The notes beneath the pieces are model-generated. The model saw nothing but the letters and a program-made list of their open reading frames with translations. It was not told where the DNA came from and searched no databases. The position numbers and the translations under genes were made by a program. Positions 18,984 to 27,419 of a stretch of DNA of 64,000 nucleotides are shown piece by piece. The number at the start of each line of letters is the position of its first letter. Within the stretch, counting starts at the first letter, position 1. Source of the stretch: Cryobacterium sp. BB307 (lineage in GTDB: Bacteria > Actinomycetota > Actinomycetes > Actinomycetales > Microbacteriaceae); NCBI RefSeq assembly GCF_012274275.1, contig NZ_JAANZA010000002.1, positions 805,909-869,908 of the forward strand, written 5' to 3'.

Positions 18984-19085
18984 CCCTGTTGTGCAGGAGA
19001 TTCCTTGTTGTGCAGGAGATTCGGGTGATTCGGCCGCTCGGCACGGGCATCCGGGGCGGTTTCGGGTGGGAAGTCCTGTACAACA
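18984..19085. repeat. ~100-bp palindromic repeat, family B copy 1
   Basis: Contains CTGTTGTGCAGGAGATTC, then a near-direct repeat CTTGTTGTGCAGGAGATTC, ~45 nt of unrelated sequence, and an inverted TCCTGTACAACA end. A second copy in opposite orientation lies at 20002-20102, on the other side of the broken AbiEi/DUF559 gene. Intergenic, no ORF. Confidence 0.7.
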
Positions 19086-19142
19086 TGGAGGTGATCGGCG
19101 GCGGCGGGAGTGAATTATCGGACGCGGAAGGCCCGCCGCGAG

Positions 19143-19879
19143 TCACGCCGCCAGGTGGTCACCGCGCGACATCGCAGCGAGGATCGCGGCCTCGACGGAG
19201 CGCCACTCGTAGAGAACCTGCGAGTACATGAACCGCAGGACTCGGTAGCCCAGCGCGCTCAACACGGCATCCCGGCGCCGGTCTGCGTACGGATCGGAGT
19301 GATATTCTGCGACATCGTGGAAGCCTGCTCCGCCAGCGGCCGCGCCGGCTTTGGAAGCATGGCGAGAAGCGATGCTGCTCCGCAGCGTTGAGTCGGTGCT
19401 GGTTCAGCGCCGACTCGAAGAAGACGAATCCTGCCACCGCTCCCTGGCACCTGTAGACCTGGTCGATGCAGTCAGGGATCGCGACGGCCAGACGGTCACC
19501 GGGGCGCTCGGAATCCTTGCGCCAGTGGATGGCTATCGAATCGTCCGGATGCGACGCCAGCCGCTGCCGGTGATCCGTCTGCGCGCGAAGGCGGGAACCG
19601 GTGCCGGGAATATCGACGTGCAGCTTTAAAATCCGAGGAAGGCACCCACAACCCATGGCGACGCGCGGCGCTGACGCACGCGAGTCGGCCTCCAACCTGA
19701 ACCGCGCGGAAGACCGACTCTCCCACATCCGGAACGGTGTACCAGCCCTTGCGCGCTCGGCGGATGTCACCGCGTTTCACCGCGGCCAGAACGTGGTCTG
19801 CGGTGAAACCAAGCCGGAGCAACTCCGCCTTCTTCGCCACACCGCCGAGCATCCGAATGTCCTTGTCAATCCGTCCCAT
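19143..19879 (-). pseudogene. broken AbiEi-like HTH / DUF559 nuclease-fold gene
   Basis: Three frames together spell one protein of the actinobacterial type that joins an AbiEi-like N-terminal domain to a DUF559 C-terminus. The N-part starts at 19879 (MGRIDKDIRMLGGVAKKAEL; recognition stretch ARKGWYTVP, ACVSAARRHGLWVP). After a frameshift near 19630 comes LKLHVDIPGTGSRLRA and FVFFESALN. A second break near 19370 leads to EYHSDPYADRRRDAVLSALG, YRVLRFMYSQVLYEW and a stop at 19143. The central nuclease segment (usually a VDLLxGxxLVIECDG-like strand) is missing, so there is a deletion besides the frameshift. Normal relatives are ~290-320 residues. Flanked by inverted ~100-bp repeats. Confidence 0.72.
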
Positions 19880-20001
19880 CCGACGAGAGTGCCGTTTCGG
19901 TTTCTCCCGCTCCAATGGAGTCGGGCACTTCGGGAAAGGTTGGCGGCGGTGCTGGTCTGGAGGAGGGGCCCACCGAGGCATCCGCGAGCCGGGATGCCCC
20001 C

Positions 20002-20102
20002 GTTGTGCAGGACACAATTCTGGTTTCGGTGCCAGTCATCGGCATCCGGAGGTGTACCGGGTCGAAAGTCCTGCATAACAAGGGATGTCCTGCACAACAG
20101 GG
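20002..20102. repeat. ~100-bp palindromic repeat, family B copy 2 (inverted)
   Basis: Contains GTTGTGCAGGA, a ~45-nt middle, then AGTCCTGCATAACAAGG and GATGTCCTGCACAACAGG. Its reverse complement has the same order as the copy at 18984-19085: two tandem TTGTGCAGGA units then an inverted single unit. Confidence 0.7.
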
Positions 20103-20169
20103 TAGGAGGGCGAGGGCGGGCTTGACGGGCGGGCGGGTGCGGGAGCAGTCTGAGCCTTCGGAGGCCGCC

Positions 20170-20721
20170 ATGCTGCACGGCAACTCGATCACCCTCCGCC
20201 CGGTGCGGGCATCAGACCTCGACGCGCTCTACGCCGCTCACGTCGACATCCGGAACCGGGGCGCTTTCTTCCCGCTTGGCGTCCTGTCCGAGCCGAAGTT
20301 CCGGGAGAAGTTCTCCCAAACCGGGTTCTGGGACAAAGACGAGGGCATGCTCCTCATCATCACTGGTGATGGGGAGGTGGCTGGACACATCGAGTTCTTC
20401 CTCCCGGCCGGCTACTGGGATGCCTTCGAGCTCTCCTACCAGCTCTACGACGACCGGTTCGCGGGACGCGGCCTCGTCACCGAGGCCGTTCAGCTCACAG
20501 TCGACCACCTGTTCGCGACCACCAAGACGTACCGGATCCAACTCGTCATCGTGCCCGAGAACGGAGCCTCACGCCGCATCGCCGAGAAGTGCGGCTTCGC
20601 TCTAGAAGGCACCGCCCGCGGTGCCTTCTACAACGACGGTCGCAATCAAGACGTGCTGATCTACTCGCTGCTGGCAACGGATGTGCGCCCGTGGCGGGCG
20701 GGTACAGCAGGGCAGGGCTAG
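20170..20721 (+). CDS. GNAT-family N-acetyltransferase, RimJ/RimL-like
   Basis: A 183-residue acetyltransferase. It opens ITLRPVRASDLDALYAAH and has the RimJ/RimL pattern of the acetyl-CoA fold: GHIEFF, YQLYDDRFAGRGLVTEAVQLTVDHLF, then IVPENGASRRIAEKCGFALEGTAR. Members acetylate protein N-termini or small amines; the substrate is not deducible. The ATG at 20170 has a GGAGG RBS. Its TAG stop is interleaved with the thyX stop in a shared CTAG. Confidence 0.85.
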   Translation: MLHGNSITLRPVRASDLDALYAAHVDIRNRGAFFPLGVLSEPKFREKFSQTGFWDKDEGMLLIITGDGEVAGHIEFFLPAGYWDAFELSYQLYDDRFAGRGLVTEAVQLTVDHLFATTKTYRIQLVIVPENGASRRIAEKCGFALEGTARGAFYNDGRNQDVLIYSLLATDVRPWRAGTAGQG

Positions 20722-21458
20722 GGCGCGACGCGACCGTTCGTGTTGAAGGCCTCGTAGGTCAGCGGCATCAGCTGGGCGAAGTGCTCCTCCATCTGCTCCG
20801 CGCACATCTCGATCTCGCGCTGCGGGAAGGATGGGAAGTGGGTGCCCTCGCGCTTGGTCCGAAGGCTGAGGAAGTTCATCAGCGACCGCGCGTTCATGGT
20901 CACGTACATCGACGAGTAGGTCGTGACCGGCAGCACGATGCGTGCGACCTCGCGCGCGACCCCGGCCTCGAGCATCCGCTGGTACGCCTCGTAGGCGTGC
21001 CGCGAGACATCCATCGTCTGCTGCTGTACGAGCGCGGTCTGCTCGGCGGTACCAGGGTGGAACTCGTACGCGCCGGGCTTGCCGGTCTGCACCAGGTTGC
21101 GCTCGGCTGCGGGAACGTAGAACACCGGGCGCAGCTCCCGGTAGCGGCCGGACTCCTCGTTGTAGGAGGCGATGCGGTGCCGCATGAACTCGCGGAACAC
21201 GAAGATCGGCGCCTGCACGTAGAAGGTCATCGAGTTGTGCTCGAACGGAGAGCCGTGGCGGTCACGCATCAGGTAGTTGATCAGCCCGCGGTTGCGCTTC
21301 TCGTCCTGCTCCGTCTCCACCCCATCGAGCCTGCTCGACTCGAGGGTCTGCTCCCCCTGTGTCGACACGCGCGCCGCGAACAGCACGTCGGAGTCGTGAG
21401 CACTCGCGCGGACGAGTTCAACGGTCATGTCGGAACGGAATTCGAGAGTCTCAGGCAC
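20718..21458 (-). CDS. thyX: flavin-dependent thymidylate synthase
   Basis: Makes dTMP from dUMP using FADH2 and methylene-tetrahydrofolate, independent of ThyA. The ThyX signature RHRxxSxNExSxRY is present as RHRIASYNEESGRYREL, with the C-terminal NARSLMNFLSLRTKREG that binds FAD and dUMP. The open frame runs to 21557, but GTG at 21458 (VPETLEFRSDM) has TATCGT 7 nt upstream, a leaderless start giving 246 residues. The ATG at 21428 is the alternative. Confidence 0.94.
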   Translation of the reverse strand: MPETLEFRSDMTVELVRASAHDSDVLFAARVSTQGEQTLESSRLDGVETEQDEKRNRGLINYLMRDRHGSPFEHNSMTFYVQAPIFVFREFMRHRIASYNEESGRYRELRPVFYVPAAERNLVQTGKPGAYEFHPGTAEQTALVQQQTMDVSRHAYEAYQRMLEAGVAREVARIVLPVTTYSSMYVTMNARSLMNFLSLRTKREGTHFPSFPQREIEMCAEQMEEHFAQLMPLTYEAFNTNGRVAP

Positions 21459-21465
21459 GGCCTTC

Positions 21466-21471
21466 ACGATA
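21466..21471 (-). promoter_or_regulatory. -10 element of leaderless thyX promoter
   Basis: TATCGT, 7 nt, GTG at 21458. It selects the GTG start over longer and shorter candidates. Confidence 0.5.
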
Positions 21472-21620
21472 GCGAACGCCTCCCGACGCTCCGCCCGGCC
21501 ACGCCGCAACCGACGCCGCGAAGCATCCGGATGCGCATGGCTGGGGATTGCCCGCAACCCTCTGCCGCTGTGTGACGGCGTGACCTATGGTGGGAGGCAC
21601 CTGAGAGAGAGGTGGCCAGA

Positions 21621-22052
21621 ATGGCTCTGACCAGCGAAGCAACGACGATGTGGCACGGCGACCTGATGTCGGGCAAGGGCACCACAAGCCTCGACTCATC
21701 GGAGGCCGCCGAGTTCGAAGTGAACTGGAAGGCGCGCACCGACGGCGAGGGTGGACACACCAACCCCGAAGAGCTGCTCGCCGCCGCCCACTCCGCGTGC
21801 TTCTCGATGGCCTTCTCCAACCTGCTCGCTCAGAACGGCACACCCCCGGACTCGCTGCAGGTCACCGCGGCGATCACGTTCGACACCACCGGCGGGGCCC
21901 ACATCACCGGCAGCCACCTCCTGGTCAGCGCCAAGGTGCCGGGCATCAGCGAAGAGGACTTCGAGCGCATCGCAGACGACGCCAAGGACGGCTGCCCGGT
22001 CTCCAAGGCGCTCACCGGCATCGACATCACGATCGAGGCGAGCCTGGCCTGA
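21621..22052 (+). CDS. OsmC/Ohr-family hydroperoxide reductase
   Basis: A 143-residue thiol peroxidase that reduces organic hydroperoxides with a cysteine pair: Cys60 in AAAHSACFSMAFSNLL and Cys125 in AKDGCPVSKAL. The N-terminal pattern (SGKGTTSLDS, GHTNPEELLAAAHSACF) fits the OsmC subclass. ATG 21621 follows a GAGAGAGGTGG Shine-Dalgarno. Its stop shares one base with the start of the epimerase gene. Confidence 0.9.
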   Translation: MALTSEATTMWHGDLMSGKGTTSLDSSEAAEFEVNWKARTDGEGGHTNPEELLAAAHSACFSMAFSNLLAQNGTPPDSLQVTAAITFDTTGGAHITGSHLLVSAKVPGISEEDFERIADDAKDGCPVSKALTGIDITIEASLA

Positions 22053-23011
22053 TGACCGACGCCGCATCCGCTAACGAGCAGCCGGCCGACCGGCCGCTGC
22101 GGGTGGCGGTGAGCGGCGCATCCGGCTTCCTCGGCACCGAACTGGTGCGAGGGCTGCGCGCCGATGGCCATGACGTCGTGCGGCTCGTCCGCCGCAGCGC
22201 GACCAGCGACGACGAGGTCCGCTGGGACCCGGCGCAGGGCATCCTCGACGAGCGGCTGCTCGACACCGTCGACGCGGTCGTGAACCTGAGCGGGGCGTCG
22301 CTGTATCGGCTGCCGTGGACCCCCTCCTACAAGCGAGAGCTGGTCGACTCGCGGGTCGGACCGGCGCGGACCATCGCCGAGGCGATCAGCCGCTCCAGCG
22401 ACCCACCGGCGGTGTTCCTTTCCGCCTCCACCGTCGGCTACTACGGTGACCGCCCGGGCGAGCGGCTCACCGAGGACTCCCAGCGGGGGAAGGGCTTCGT
22501 CACTGAACTGGTCGAGCAGTGGGAGGAGGCGGCGAATCCAGCACGCGAGGTCACCCGGGTCGTGCACACCCGCAGCGGCATCGTGCTCGGGCGCGGCGGC
22601 GCGCTGAAGAATCTTGCCCGCGTCACCAGAATCGGCGCCGGCATCCGTCTCGGCACGGGCGGCGACCTCTGGCCGTGGATCAGCCTGAGCGACGAGGTGC
22701 GCGGCATCCGCCACCTGCTCACCTCACGACTACGCGGGCCGGTCAACCTGGTCGGCCCGACAACGGCGACCTCCGGCCGGATCAGCGATCATCTGGCGAA
22801 GCGGATGGGCAAGCGGATGCGGGTCACGGTGCCGGAGTGGGTGATTCGGACCCCGTTACCGGATGCCGCCGCACTGGCGTTCGCGAGTCAGGACGTGGTG
22901 CCGCGGAAGCTCACTGCGGACGGCTTCACCTGGGAACACGAGACGGCGGAGCAGGCGATCGACGCCGCGTTCACGTTCCGCTCTCGCGCTCGAGCGCAAT
23001 CGCACGCCTGA
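22052..23011 (+). CDS. TIGR01777-family NAD-dependent epimerase-like protein
   Basis: A 319-residue extended-SDR protein of the TIGR01777/YfcH group. It has the cofactor motif VSGASGFLGTEL (about 20-31), NLSGASL, SASTVGYYGDRPGERLTED and a C-terminal DUF1731-type segment (WVIRTPLPDAAALAFASQDVVPRKLTADGF). YfcH-like proteins have no established reaction; some plastid relatives act in cell division. It starts in the TGATG overlap with osmC and overlaps the convergent membrane-protein gene by 41 bp. Confidence 0.88.
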   Translation: MTDAASANEQPADRPLRVAVSGASGFLGTELVRGLRADGHDVVRLVRRSATSDDEVRWDPAQGILDERLLDTVDAVVNLSGASLYRLPWTPSYKRELVDSRVGPARTIAEAISRSSDPPAVFLSASTVGYYGDRPGERLTEDSQRGKGFVTELVEQWEEAANPAREVTRVVHTRSGIVLGRGGALKNLARVTRIGAGIRLGTGGDLWPWISLSDEVRGIRHLLTSRLRGPVNLVGPTTATSGRISDHLAKRMGKRMRVTVPEWVIRTPLPDAAALAFASQDVVPRKLTADGFTWEHETAEQAIDAAFTFRSRARAQSHA

Positions 23012-23420
23012 TCGCGTGCCGCGCGCGGCGCCGGTCCCCCGCACTGTCGTAGGCGAGGCCGAGGCGGAACCAAGCCCGCCAACTGTCCGGTGCGGCGTCG
23101 GCCTCTGCCCGGTACCGCTCGAAGACGACATCCGCAGCCGCGCGATCGATGACCCGCCCGCTCGGATAGCGTTCCAGGTTGTCGTCGGGAAGGCCGCCCT
23201 CCGCCGCCAGCTCCCGCTCCAGCCGCCCACTGCGCCAGCCGAAGAGCAGCTCGGCACCCAGCGCCCAGAACCCGATGAGCGGCAGCACGAGGAGCGCGAC
23301 GCCCATCACCTTCGCGACGGGTTCGTCGACCGCGATCAGCCTGAACGACGACTGCACGACCAGCAGGAGGTACAGCGCGAGCAGCGCGGCCATCACGATC
23401 GCGCCGATGCGTGCGGTCAT
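22971..23420 (-). CDS. small membrane protein with TPR-like C-terminus
   Basis: A 149-residue protein with two N-terminal membrane helices (about 6-27 and 36-60) and a soluble C-terminal part whose WRAWFRLGLAYDSAGDRRRARHAIRRAIALE looks like one tetratricopeptide repeat. It follows dapB with a 4-nt overlap, a conserved partner of dapB in this family of bacteria. Function unknown. Confidence 0.78.
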   Translation of the reverse strand: MTARIGAIVMAALLALYLLLVVQSSFRLIAVDEPVAKVMGVALLVLPLIGFWALGAELLFGWRSGRLERELAAEGGLPDDNLERYPSGRVIDRAAADVVFERYRAEADAAPDSWRAWFRLGLAYDSAGDRRRARHAIRRAIALERESGT

Positions 23421-24157
23421 GGTGCGGTCGGCGCCGGCTCGATCAGCGAGTCGAGGCCGACGGCCACCCCACGGAGTGTGCGCATGGCGCGCAGCGCGAG
23501 GAGGATTCCTGCTTCGTAGGAGTCCTGGCTCAGGGTCTCGTGGCTGATCGTGAGCAGTTCGCCCTCTCCGGCGAAGATCACGTCCTGCCGCGCCGTGATG
23601 CCGCGCACGCGAAGACTATGCACCGGGATACCGGCGACGAGCTGCCCCCGAGCGCGCTGGTCGGCGTGCGGTGCGACCGTGGGAAGGAACCGCCGCGCCT
23701 CGGCGATCAACTCGGCGGTGCGAACCGCGGTGCCGGAGGGCGAGTCGATCTTGTTGGCGTGGTGTGCCTCGACGATCTCGATGGATTCGAAGAACCGGGC
23801 TGCGGTTGCCGCGAATTGCGACGCCAGCACCGATCCGAGCGAGAAGTTCGGGACCATCAGCACACCGGCATCCGGCGCCTCAGCCACCCGGGTCTCGAGT
23901 GCGGTGATCCGCTCCCCGGACCACCCGGACGTGCCGACGATCGCACGGATGCCGTTCTCGACGGCGAACTCGACCACCTTGGGGCTGACAGTCGGCAGCG
24001 TCACGTCCACGACGATGTCCGCGCCGAGCATCTCGTTGAGCGGTGTCTTCGAATTGAGGCGGGCAAACAACTCGAAGTCGGATGCGGCGGCGATCACGTC
24101 CGAGATGTAGCGGCCCATCCGGCCGGACGCACCGGCCACAGCCACCTTGGTTCGCAT
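23417..24157 (-). CDS. dapB: 4-hydroxy-tetrahydrodipicolinate reductase
   Basis: Reduces the DapA product with NAD(P)H in the lysine/DAP pathway. The 246-residue protein has the nucleotide motif VAGASGRMGRYI (7-18), GTSGW, and the catalytic and substrate segment EAHHANKIDSPSGTA (His132, His133, Lys136). Its ATG has TAGATT 6 nt upstream and no SD. It is divergent from a GNAT gene with only 38 bp between start codons. Confidence 0.96.
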   Translation of the reverse strand: MRTKVAVAGASGRMGRYISDVIAAASDFELFARLNSKTPLNEMLGADIVVDVTLPTVSPKVVEFAVENGIRAIVGTSGWSGERITALETRVAEAPDAGVLMVPNFSLGSVLASQFAATAARFFESIEIVEAHHANKIDSPSGTAVRTAELIAEARRFLPTVAPHADQRARGQLVAGIPVHSLRVRGITARQDVIFAGEGELLTISHETLSQDSYEAGILLALRAMRTLRGVAVGLDSLIEPAPTAP

Positions 24158-24163
24158 TAGGCA

Positions 24164-24169
24164 AATCTA
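24164..24169 (-). promoter_or_regulatory. -10 element of leaderless dapB promoter
   Basis: TAGATT, 6 nt, ATG at 24157; no Shine-Dalgarno. Confidence 0.5.
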
Positions 24170-24183
24170 CCGCAGCGCGTCAT

Positions 24184-24189
24184 TAGGCT
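24184..24189 (+). promoter_or_regulatory. -10 element of leaderless GNAT promoter
   Basis: TAGGCT, 6 nt, GTG at 24196. It lies only 14 bp from the divergent dapB -10, so the two promoters share their upstream DNA. Confidence 0.5.
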
Positions 24190-24195
24190 TTCGTC

Positions 24196-24669
24196 GTGCT
24201 GACGTTCGAACCGACACCCGTTGCCGACACAGAGGCACACGCGCTGCTCAGCGAGTACTTCGCGGATCGCGCGCGCGACTTCCCGGGGCCGCAGGGGTAT
24301 CGAACGACGTTCCCGACTCAGGAGCACTTCACTCCCCCGGCTGGCGTCTTCCTGGTCGCCAGGCGGGACGGAGCAGCCGTCGGATGCGGCGGCATCCGTC
24401 GCATCGACGCAGGCGAGGCCGGCGGCATGCGCTACGAGCTCAAGCACCTATACGTGCGCCCCGCTGCCCGCGGCGGCGGGGTGGGCCGAGCGATGATGAC
24501 GGAGCTGGAACGCCGGGCGGCCGAGTTCGGTGCCGCCGAGGTGGTGCTCGACACCAACGCGAGTCTGGAGGCGGCCGCTCAGCTGTACCGCTCGAGCGGG
24601 TACCGGGACATCCCGGCCTACAACGACAACCCAAACGCCACCGTGTGGATGGGGAAGGTTCTGGACTGA
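24196..24669 (+). CDS. GNAT-family N-acetyltransferase
   Basis: A 157-residue acetyltransferase with the complete GNAT core: MRYELKHLYVRPAARGGGVGRAMM (acetyl-CoA pyrophosphate loop RxxGxG/A as RGGGVG), then VVLDTNASLEAAAQLYRSSGYRDI. The GTG start is leaderless. The substrate is unknown; the sequence resembles small-molecule or protein acetyltransferases of the PhnO/YjaB breadth. Confidence 0.87.
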   Translation: MLTFEPTPVADTEAHALLSEYFADRARDFPGPQGYRTTFPTQEHFTPPAGVFLVARRDGAAVGCGGIRRIDAGEAGGMRYELKHLYVRPAARGGGVGRAMMTELERRAAEFGAAEVVLDTNASLEAAAQLYRSSGYRDIPAYNDNPNATVWMGKVLD

Positions 24670-24685
24670 GTGTCGCCGAAACAAG

Positions 24686-24691
24686 TACGGT
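24686..24691 (+). promoter_or_regulatory. -10 element of leaderless LysM-lipoprotein promoter
   Basis: TACGGT, 6 nt, ATG at 24698; no Shine-Dalgarno. Confidence 0.5.
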
Positions 24692-24697
24692 TTCGGC

Positions 24698-25258
24698 ATG
24701 CGACGACTGACGCAGGGATTCGGATCGGCGGCGGTTTTGCTGCTGGTTATCGTTCTTGCCGCGTGCTCACCCGGCCATGCGGAGACTGCGCCCTCTCCGA
24801 CCCCCAGCGAGCAACGCCCGGTCCCGACTAGCGCCCCGGCGCCAATGGGTGAGCCGTCACCTTCGCCTACACCGGCAAGCGCGCCCGACCCGTGCGCTGG
24901 ACTCGCTCCCGTGCGCTCCCTGACCATCGAGGAGCCAGACCAACTGGGGGGCTACAGCATCCTCGAACTGCGGGATACGGGACCGCGCCCCTATGCAACA
25001 GGTGATGTCAAGACCGACGAGGCCGGGAAGCCAGCGAGTTACACCGTCGCGGCGGGCGACACGATGATCTCCGTCGCGGAGCGGTTCTGCATTTACCATC
25101 ACTACCTGTACATGATGAACGCTGTGCGGCGAGGGAGCCACGAGTTGTTCGTTGGCGACACTCTGAACTTGAACCCCTACACCGTCGAAACCGTTGGCGA
25201 CATAAACGGCGTTGTCCAGAACAACGAACCCGTCGGGCCGCTGCCACCTCAGCGCTAA
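24698..25258 (+). CDS. LysM-domain lipoprotein
   Basis: A 186-residue secreted lipoprotein: signal peptide with lipobox LAAC (Cys23), a Pro/Ser/Thr-rich spacer (about 27-65), then a LysM domain (SYTVAAGDTMISVAERFCIYHHYLYMMNAV ... LFVGDTLNLNPYTV, about 112-165). LysM binds N-acetylglucosamine in peptidoglycan, so the protein probably sits between membrane and wall. The sequence upstream is open in frame to 24530 but belongs to the GNAT gene; the signal peptide and leaderless -10 fix the start. Confidence 0.87.
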   Translation: MRRLTQGFGSAAVLLLVIVLAACSPGHAETAPSPTPSEQRPVPTSAPAPMGEPSPSPTPASAPDPCAGLAPVRSLTIEEPDQLGGYSILELRDTGPRPYATGDVKTDEAGKPASYTVAAGDTMISVAERFCIYHHYLYMMNAVRRGSHELFVGDTLNLNPYTVETVGDINGVVQNNEPVGPLPPQR

Positions 25259-25285
25259 CGCCACCAACTGGTACGCGAAGACGCT

Positions 25286-25888
25286 CTAGTAGGGCTGTTC
25301 CTCCGGCAGTCCGGTTCGCAGCGCGGCCGGGAGGTGGCCGAGGTCGTTGTGGGTGACGAGCACGGGCGGCTTCGCCGTGCGCACCCGGATGATCGTCAGG
25401 CCGCAGTTGGCCTGGTTCAGCCCCATCCAGCGCCAAGCCGGCGCGCCGAACACCTCCCGCACGAACCAGGCGATGACGAAGTTGTGCGTGATGAGCAGCT
25501 CGTGGCGCTCGTCGCGGGACGGGGTCAGCCACTCGGCGACGGCGTCGGCCATCTGCGCCTTGCCCGCCTCCAGCTCTTCCGGTGTCACGCCGCCGAAGAA
25601 TGGTTCGAATGCGTGCGGCATGTCCGGCGTCGGGCCGGACGGGATGCAGTCATACAGCAGTGCGCTGGGCTCGGGCGTCACACCTGGAAGCGTCTGGGCG
25701 ATGACCTTCGCCGTCTCCTCGGCGCGCTGCAGCGGCGAGTGCCACACAGCGCCGAGCGGTACCCCGGCAAGGCGCGCACCGATGGCCTTGGCCTGCTTCT
25801 GTCCGCGGGTCGACAGCGGTCCATCCGGCATGCCGTGCTCGGCATCCTTCTGCTCGCCGTGGCGAACCAGATACAGGTAGTGGGACAT
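25286..25888 (-). CDS. histidine phosphatase (phosphoglycerate-mutase superfamily)
   Basis: A 200-residue enzyme with the catalytic RHG motif at the N-terminus (YLVRHGEQ, Arg9-His10-Gly11), the second catalytic Arg/Glu region (VWHSPLQRAEETA) and the second His in LLITHNFVI. Specificity within the superfamily cannot be told. An AAGGACAA ribosome-binding sequence precedes the ATG. It lies 30 nt after the M16 protease on the same strand. Confidence 0.9.
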   Translation of the reverse strand: MSHYLYLVRHGEQKDAEHGMPDGPLSTRGQKQAKAIGARLAGVPLGAVWHSPLQRAEETAKVIAQTLPGVTPEPSALLYDCIPSGPTPDMPHAFEPFFGGVTPEELEAGKAQMADAVAEWLTPSRDERHELLITHNFVIAWFVREVFGAPAWRWMGLNQANCGLTIIRVRTAKPPVLVTHNDLGHLPAALRTGLPEEQPY

Positions 25889-25918
25889 CGTTGTCCTTGC
25901 CTTTCGGGTTTGTTTTTC

Positions 25919-27277
25919 TCAGCCGACCGCTGCGGGCTCCGCGGTGAAGCCGGCGAAATCGCCCTCAGAGACGGCGCCGACGACGCTGAGGCTGAGTGGC
26001 CGGGACACCAGGTCCTGCGCGAGGGCGGCGACGTCGTCCCTCGTCACCAGGTCGAGGCGCCGCAGCGCCTCATCCAAGTCGACGAACTCGCCGAGGGTCA
26101 GTTCGGCGCGCCCGAGCCGCGACATCCGTGTGTCGGAGTCCTCGAGCGCGAGGGCGGATGCGCCGGAGAGCTGGCCGATCGCGCGTTCGCGCTCCGCGAC
26201 AGTGATGCCGTGCTCCGCCATCCGCCGGAATTCGCCGAGCAGCAACTCGGCGACCTGTGGCGCCTTGGACGGGGAGCAGCCCGCATAGAGGCCGAAGATG
26301 CCGGCGTCCGAGTAGGCGGGCGAGTACGAGTAGACCGAGTAGGCGAGTCCGCGCTTCTCGCGGATCTCCTGGAACAGTCGCGATGACATCCCGCTGCCGA
26401 GGACCGAGTTCAGCACCGCCATCACACTGCGGCGGTCGTCGGCTGCGGCGATGCTCGGGACACCGAGCAGCATGTTCGCCTGCTCCAACGGGCGCTCGAC
26501 GACGGTGAGCGCCGCGCCGCGGTCGATCACGGTGTGGGAGGCGTCGCGGCGCTCAACCGGCTTGGCCGGGACATCAAGCTCCCACCCAGCCGACCGGAGC
26601 GACTTCTCGACGTGTTCGACGAGCTGATCGTGGTCCACCGCGCCGGCCACGGTGATGACCAGGTCGTTCGGGCGGTAGTTGGCGCGGTAGTGCTTCCAGA
26701 CCGCGTCCCGGGTCACCGCCTTGATGGTCTCGGGGCTGCCGCCGATCGGGCGACCGAGCGGGTGCGACCCGAAGACGGCCTCGAAGAACCGCTCGCTCGC
26801 GACATCCGACGGATCATCGTCCGCCATCGCGAGCTCCTCGAGGATCACGCCCCGCTCGTTCTCGAACTCCTGCGTGTCCAGCAGCGAGCTGGTGAACATG
26901 TCGGAGAGCACCTCGACCGCCATCGGCAGGTCACGGTCACGCACCTTCGCGTAGTAGCAGGTGTGCTCCTTGGCGGTCAGCGCGTTGTTCTCGCCGCCGA
27001 CCGAGTCGAAGCTGACGGCGATGTCCAGCGCGGTGCGACTGGTCGTCCCCTTGAACAGCAGGTGCTCGAGGAAGTGGGTGGAGCCGTACCCCTCTGCGGC
27101 CTCATCGCGCGAACCCACTGCGACCCAGTAGCCGATGGTCGCGCTGCGCGCACCGGGCACCTGCTCGGAGAGGATGCGCACGCCGGATGGGAGGACGCTG
27201 CGCCGCACGAGACAGTCACCGGTAGCGCGAAACGAGAGTTCTGAAAGATCCAGAGGAAGCTGCACTGCACGGTTCAT
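25919..27277 (-). CDS. M16-family zinc metallopeptidase
   Basis: A 452-residue pitrilysin-type peptidase with inverted zinc motif HxxEH (His68-F-L-Glu71-His72 in STHFLEHLLFKG) and the third ligand in the downstream ENERGVILEEL helix. N- and C-terminal M16 domains are both present. In actinobacteria and firmicutes this gene usually follows pnp; here pnp is 17 kb away. Start set at ATG 27277; a TAGGCT -10 at 27288-27293 would start transcription after the more upstream Met (27286), which argues against that start. Confidence 0.92.
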   Translation of the reverse strand: MNRAVQLPLDLSELSFRATGDCLVRRSVLPSGVRILSEQVPGARSATIGYWVAVGSRDEAAEGYGSTHFLEHLLFKGTTSRTALDIAVSFDSVGGENNALTAKEHTCYYAKVRDRDLPMAVEVLSDMFTSSLLDTQEFENERGVILEELAMADDDPSDVASERFFEAVFGSHPLGRPIGGSPETIKAVTRDAVWKHYRANYRPNDLVITVAGAVDHDQLVEHVEKSLRSAGWELDVPAKPVERRDASHTVIDRGAALTVVERPLEQANMLLGVPSIAAADDRRSVMAVLNSVLGSGMSSRLFQEIREKRGLAYSVYSYSPAYSDAGIFGLYAGCSPSKAPQVAELLLGEFRRMAEHGITVAERERAIGQLSGASALALEDSDTRMSRLGRAELTLGEFVDLDEALRRLDLVTRDDVAALAQDLVSRPLSLSVVGAVSEGDFAGFTAEPAAVG

Positions 27278-27375
27278 ATCACCCATGAGCCTATGCCACC
27301 GGTTCACCCCTCACGCGCCCCAGAAAGGGCACCCTCGAATTGGGGTACAAACACAGTCCACACAACTGCGGACAA

Positions 27376-27409
27376 ACAGACTTGTCTGTCCTCAATTCTG
27401 TGCTAGCCT
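27376..27409 (+). promoter_or_regulatory. promoter with palindromic operator upstream of tetR
   Basis: ACAGACTTGTCTGT (27376-27389) is a perfect 6-bp inverted repeat around TT. TTGTCT (27382-27387) and TAGCCT (27404-27409) with 16 bp between form a plausible -35/-10 pair, so the palindrome overlaps the -35. The regulator encoded 200 nt downstream is the obvious candidate ligand (autoregulation, inferred). Confidence 0.6.
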
Positions 27410-27419
27410 GACAACCGTC

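Noticed and set aside
18984..20102. Insertion sequence or transposon
   Set aside because: No transposase, no target-site duplication that I can see, and the ends are palindromic repeats rather than simple terminal inverted repeats.
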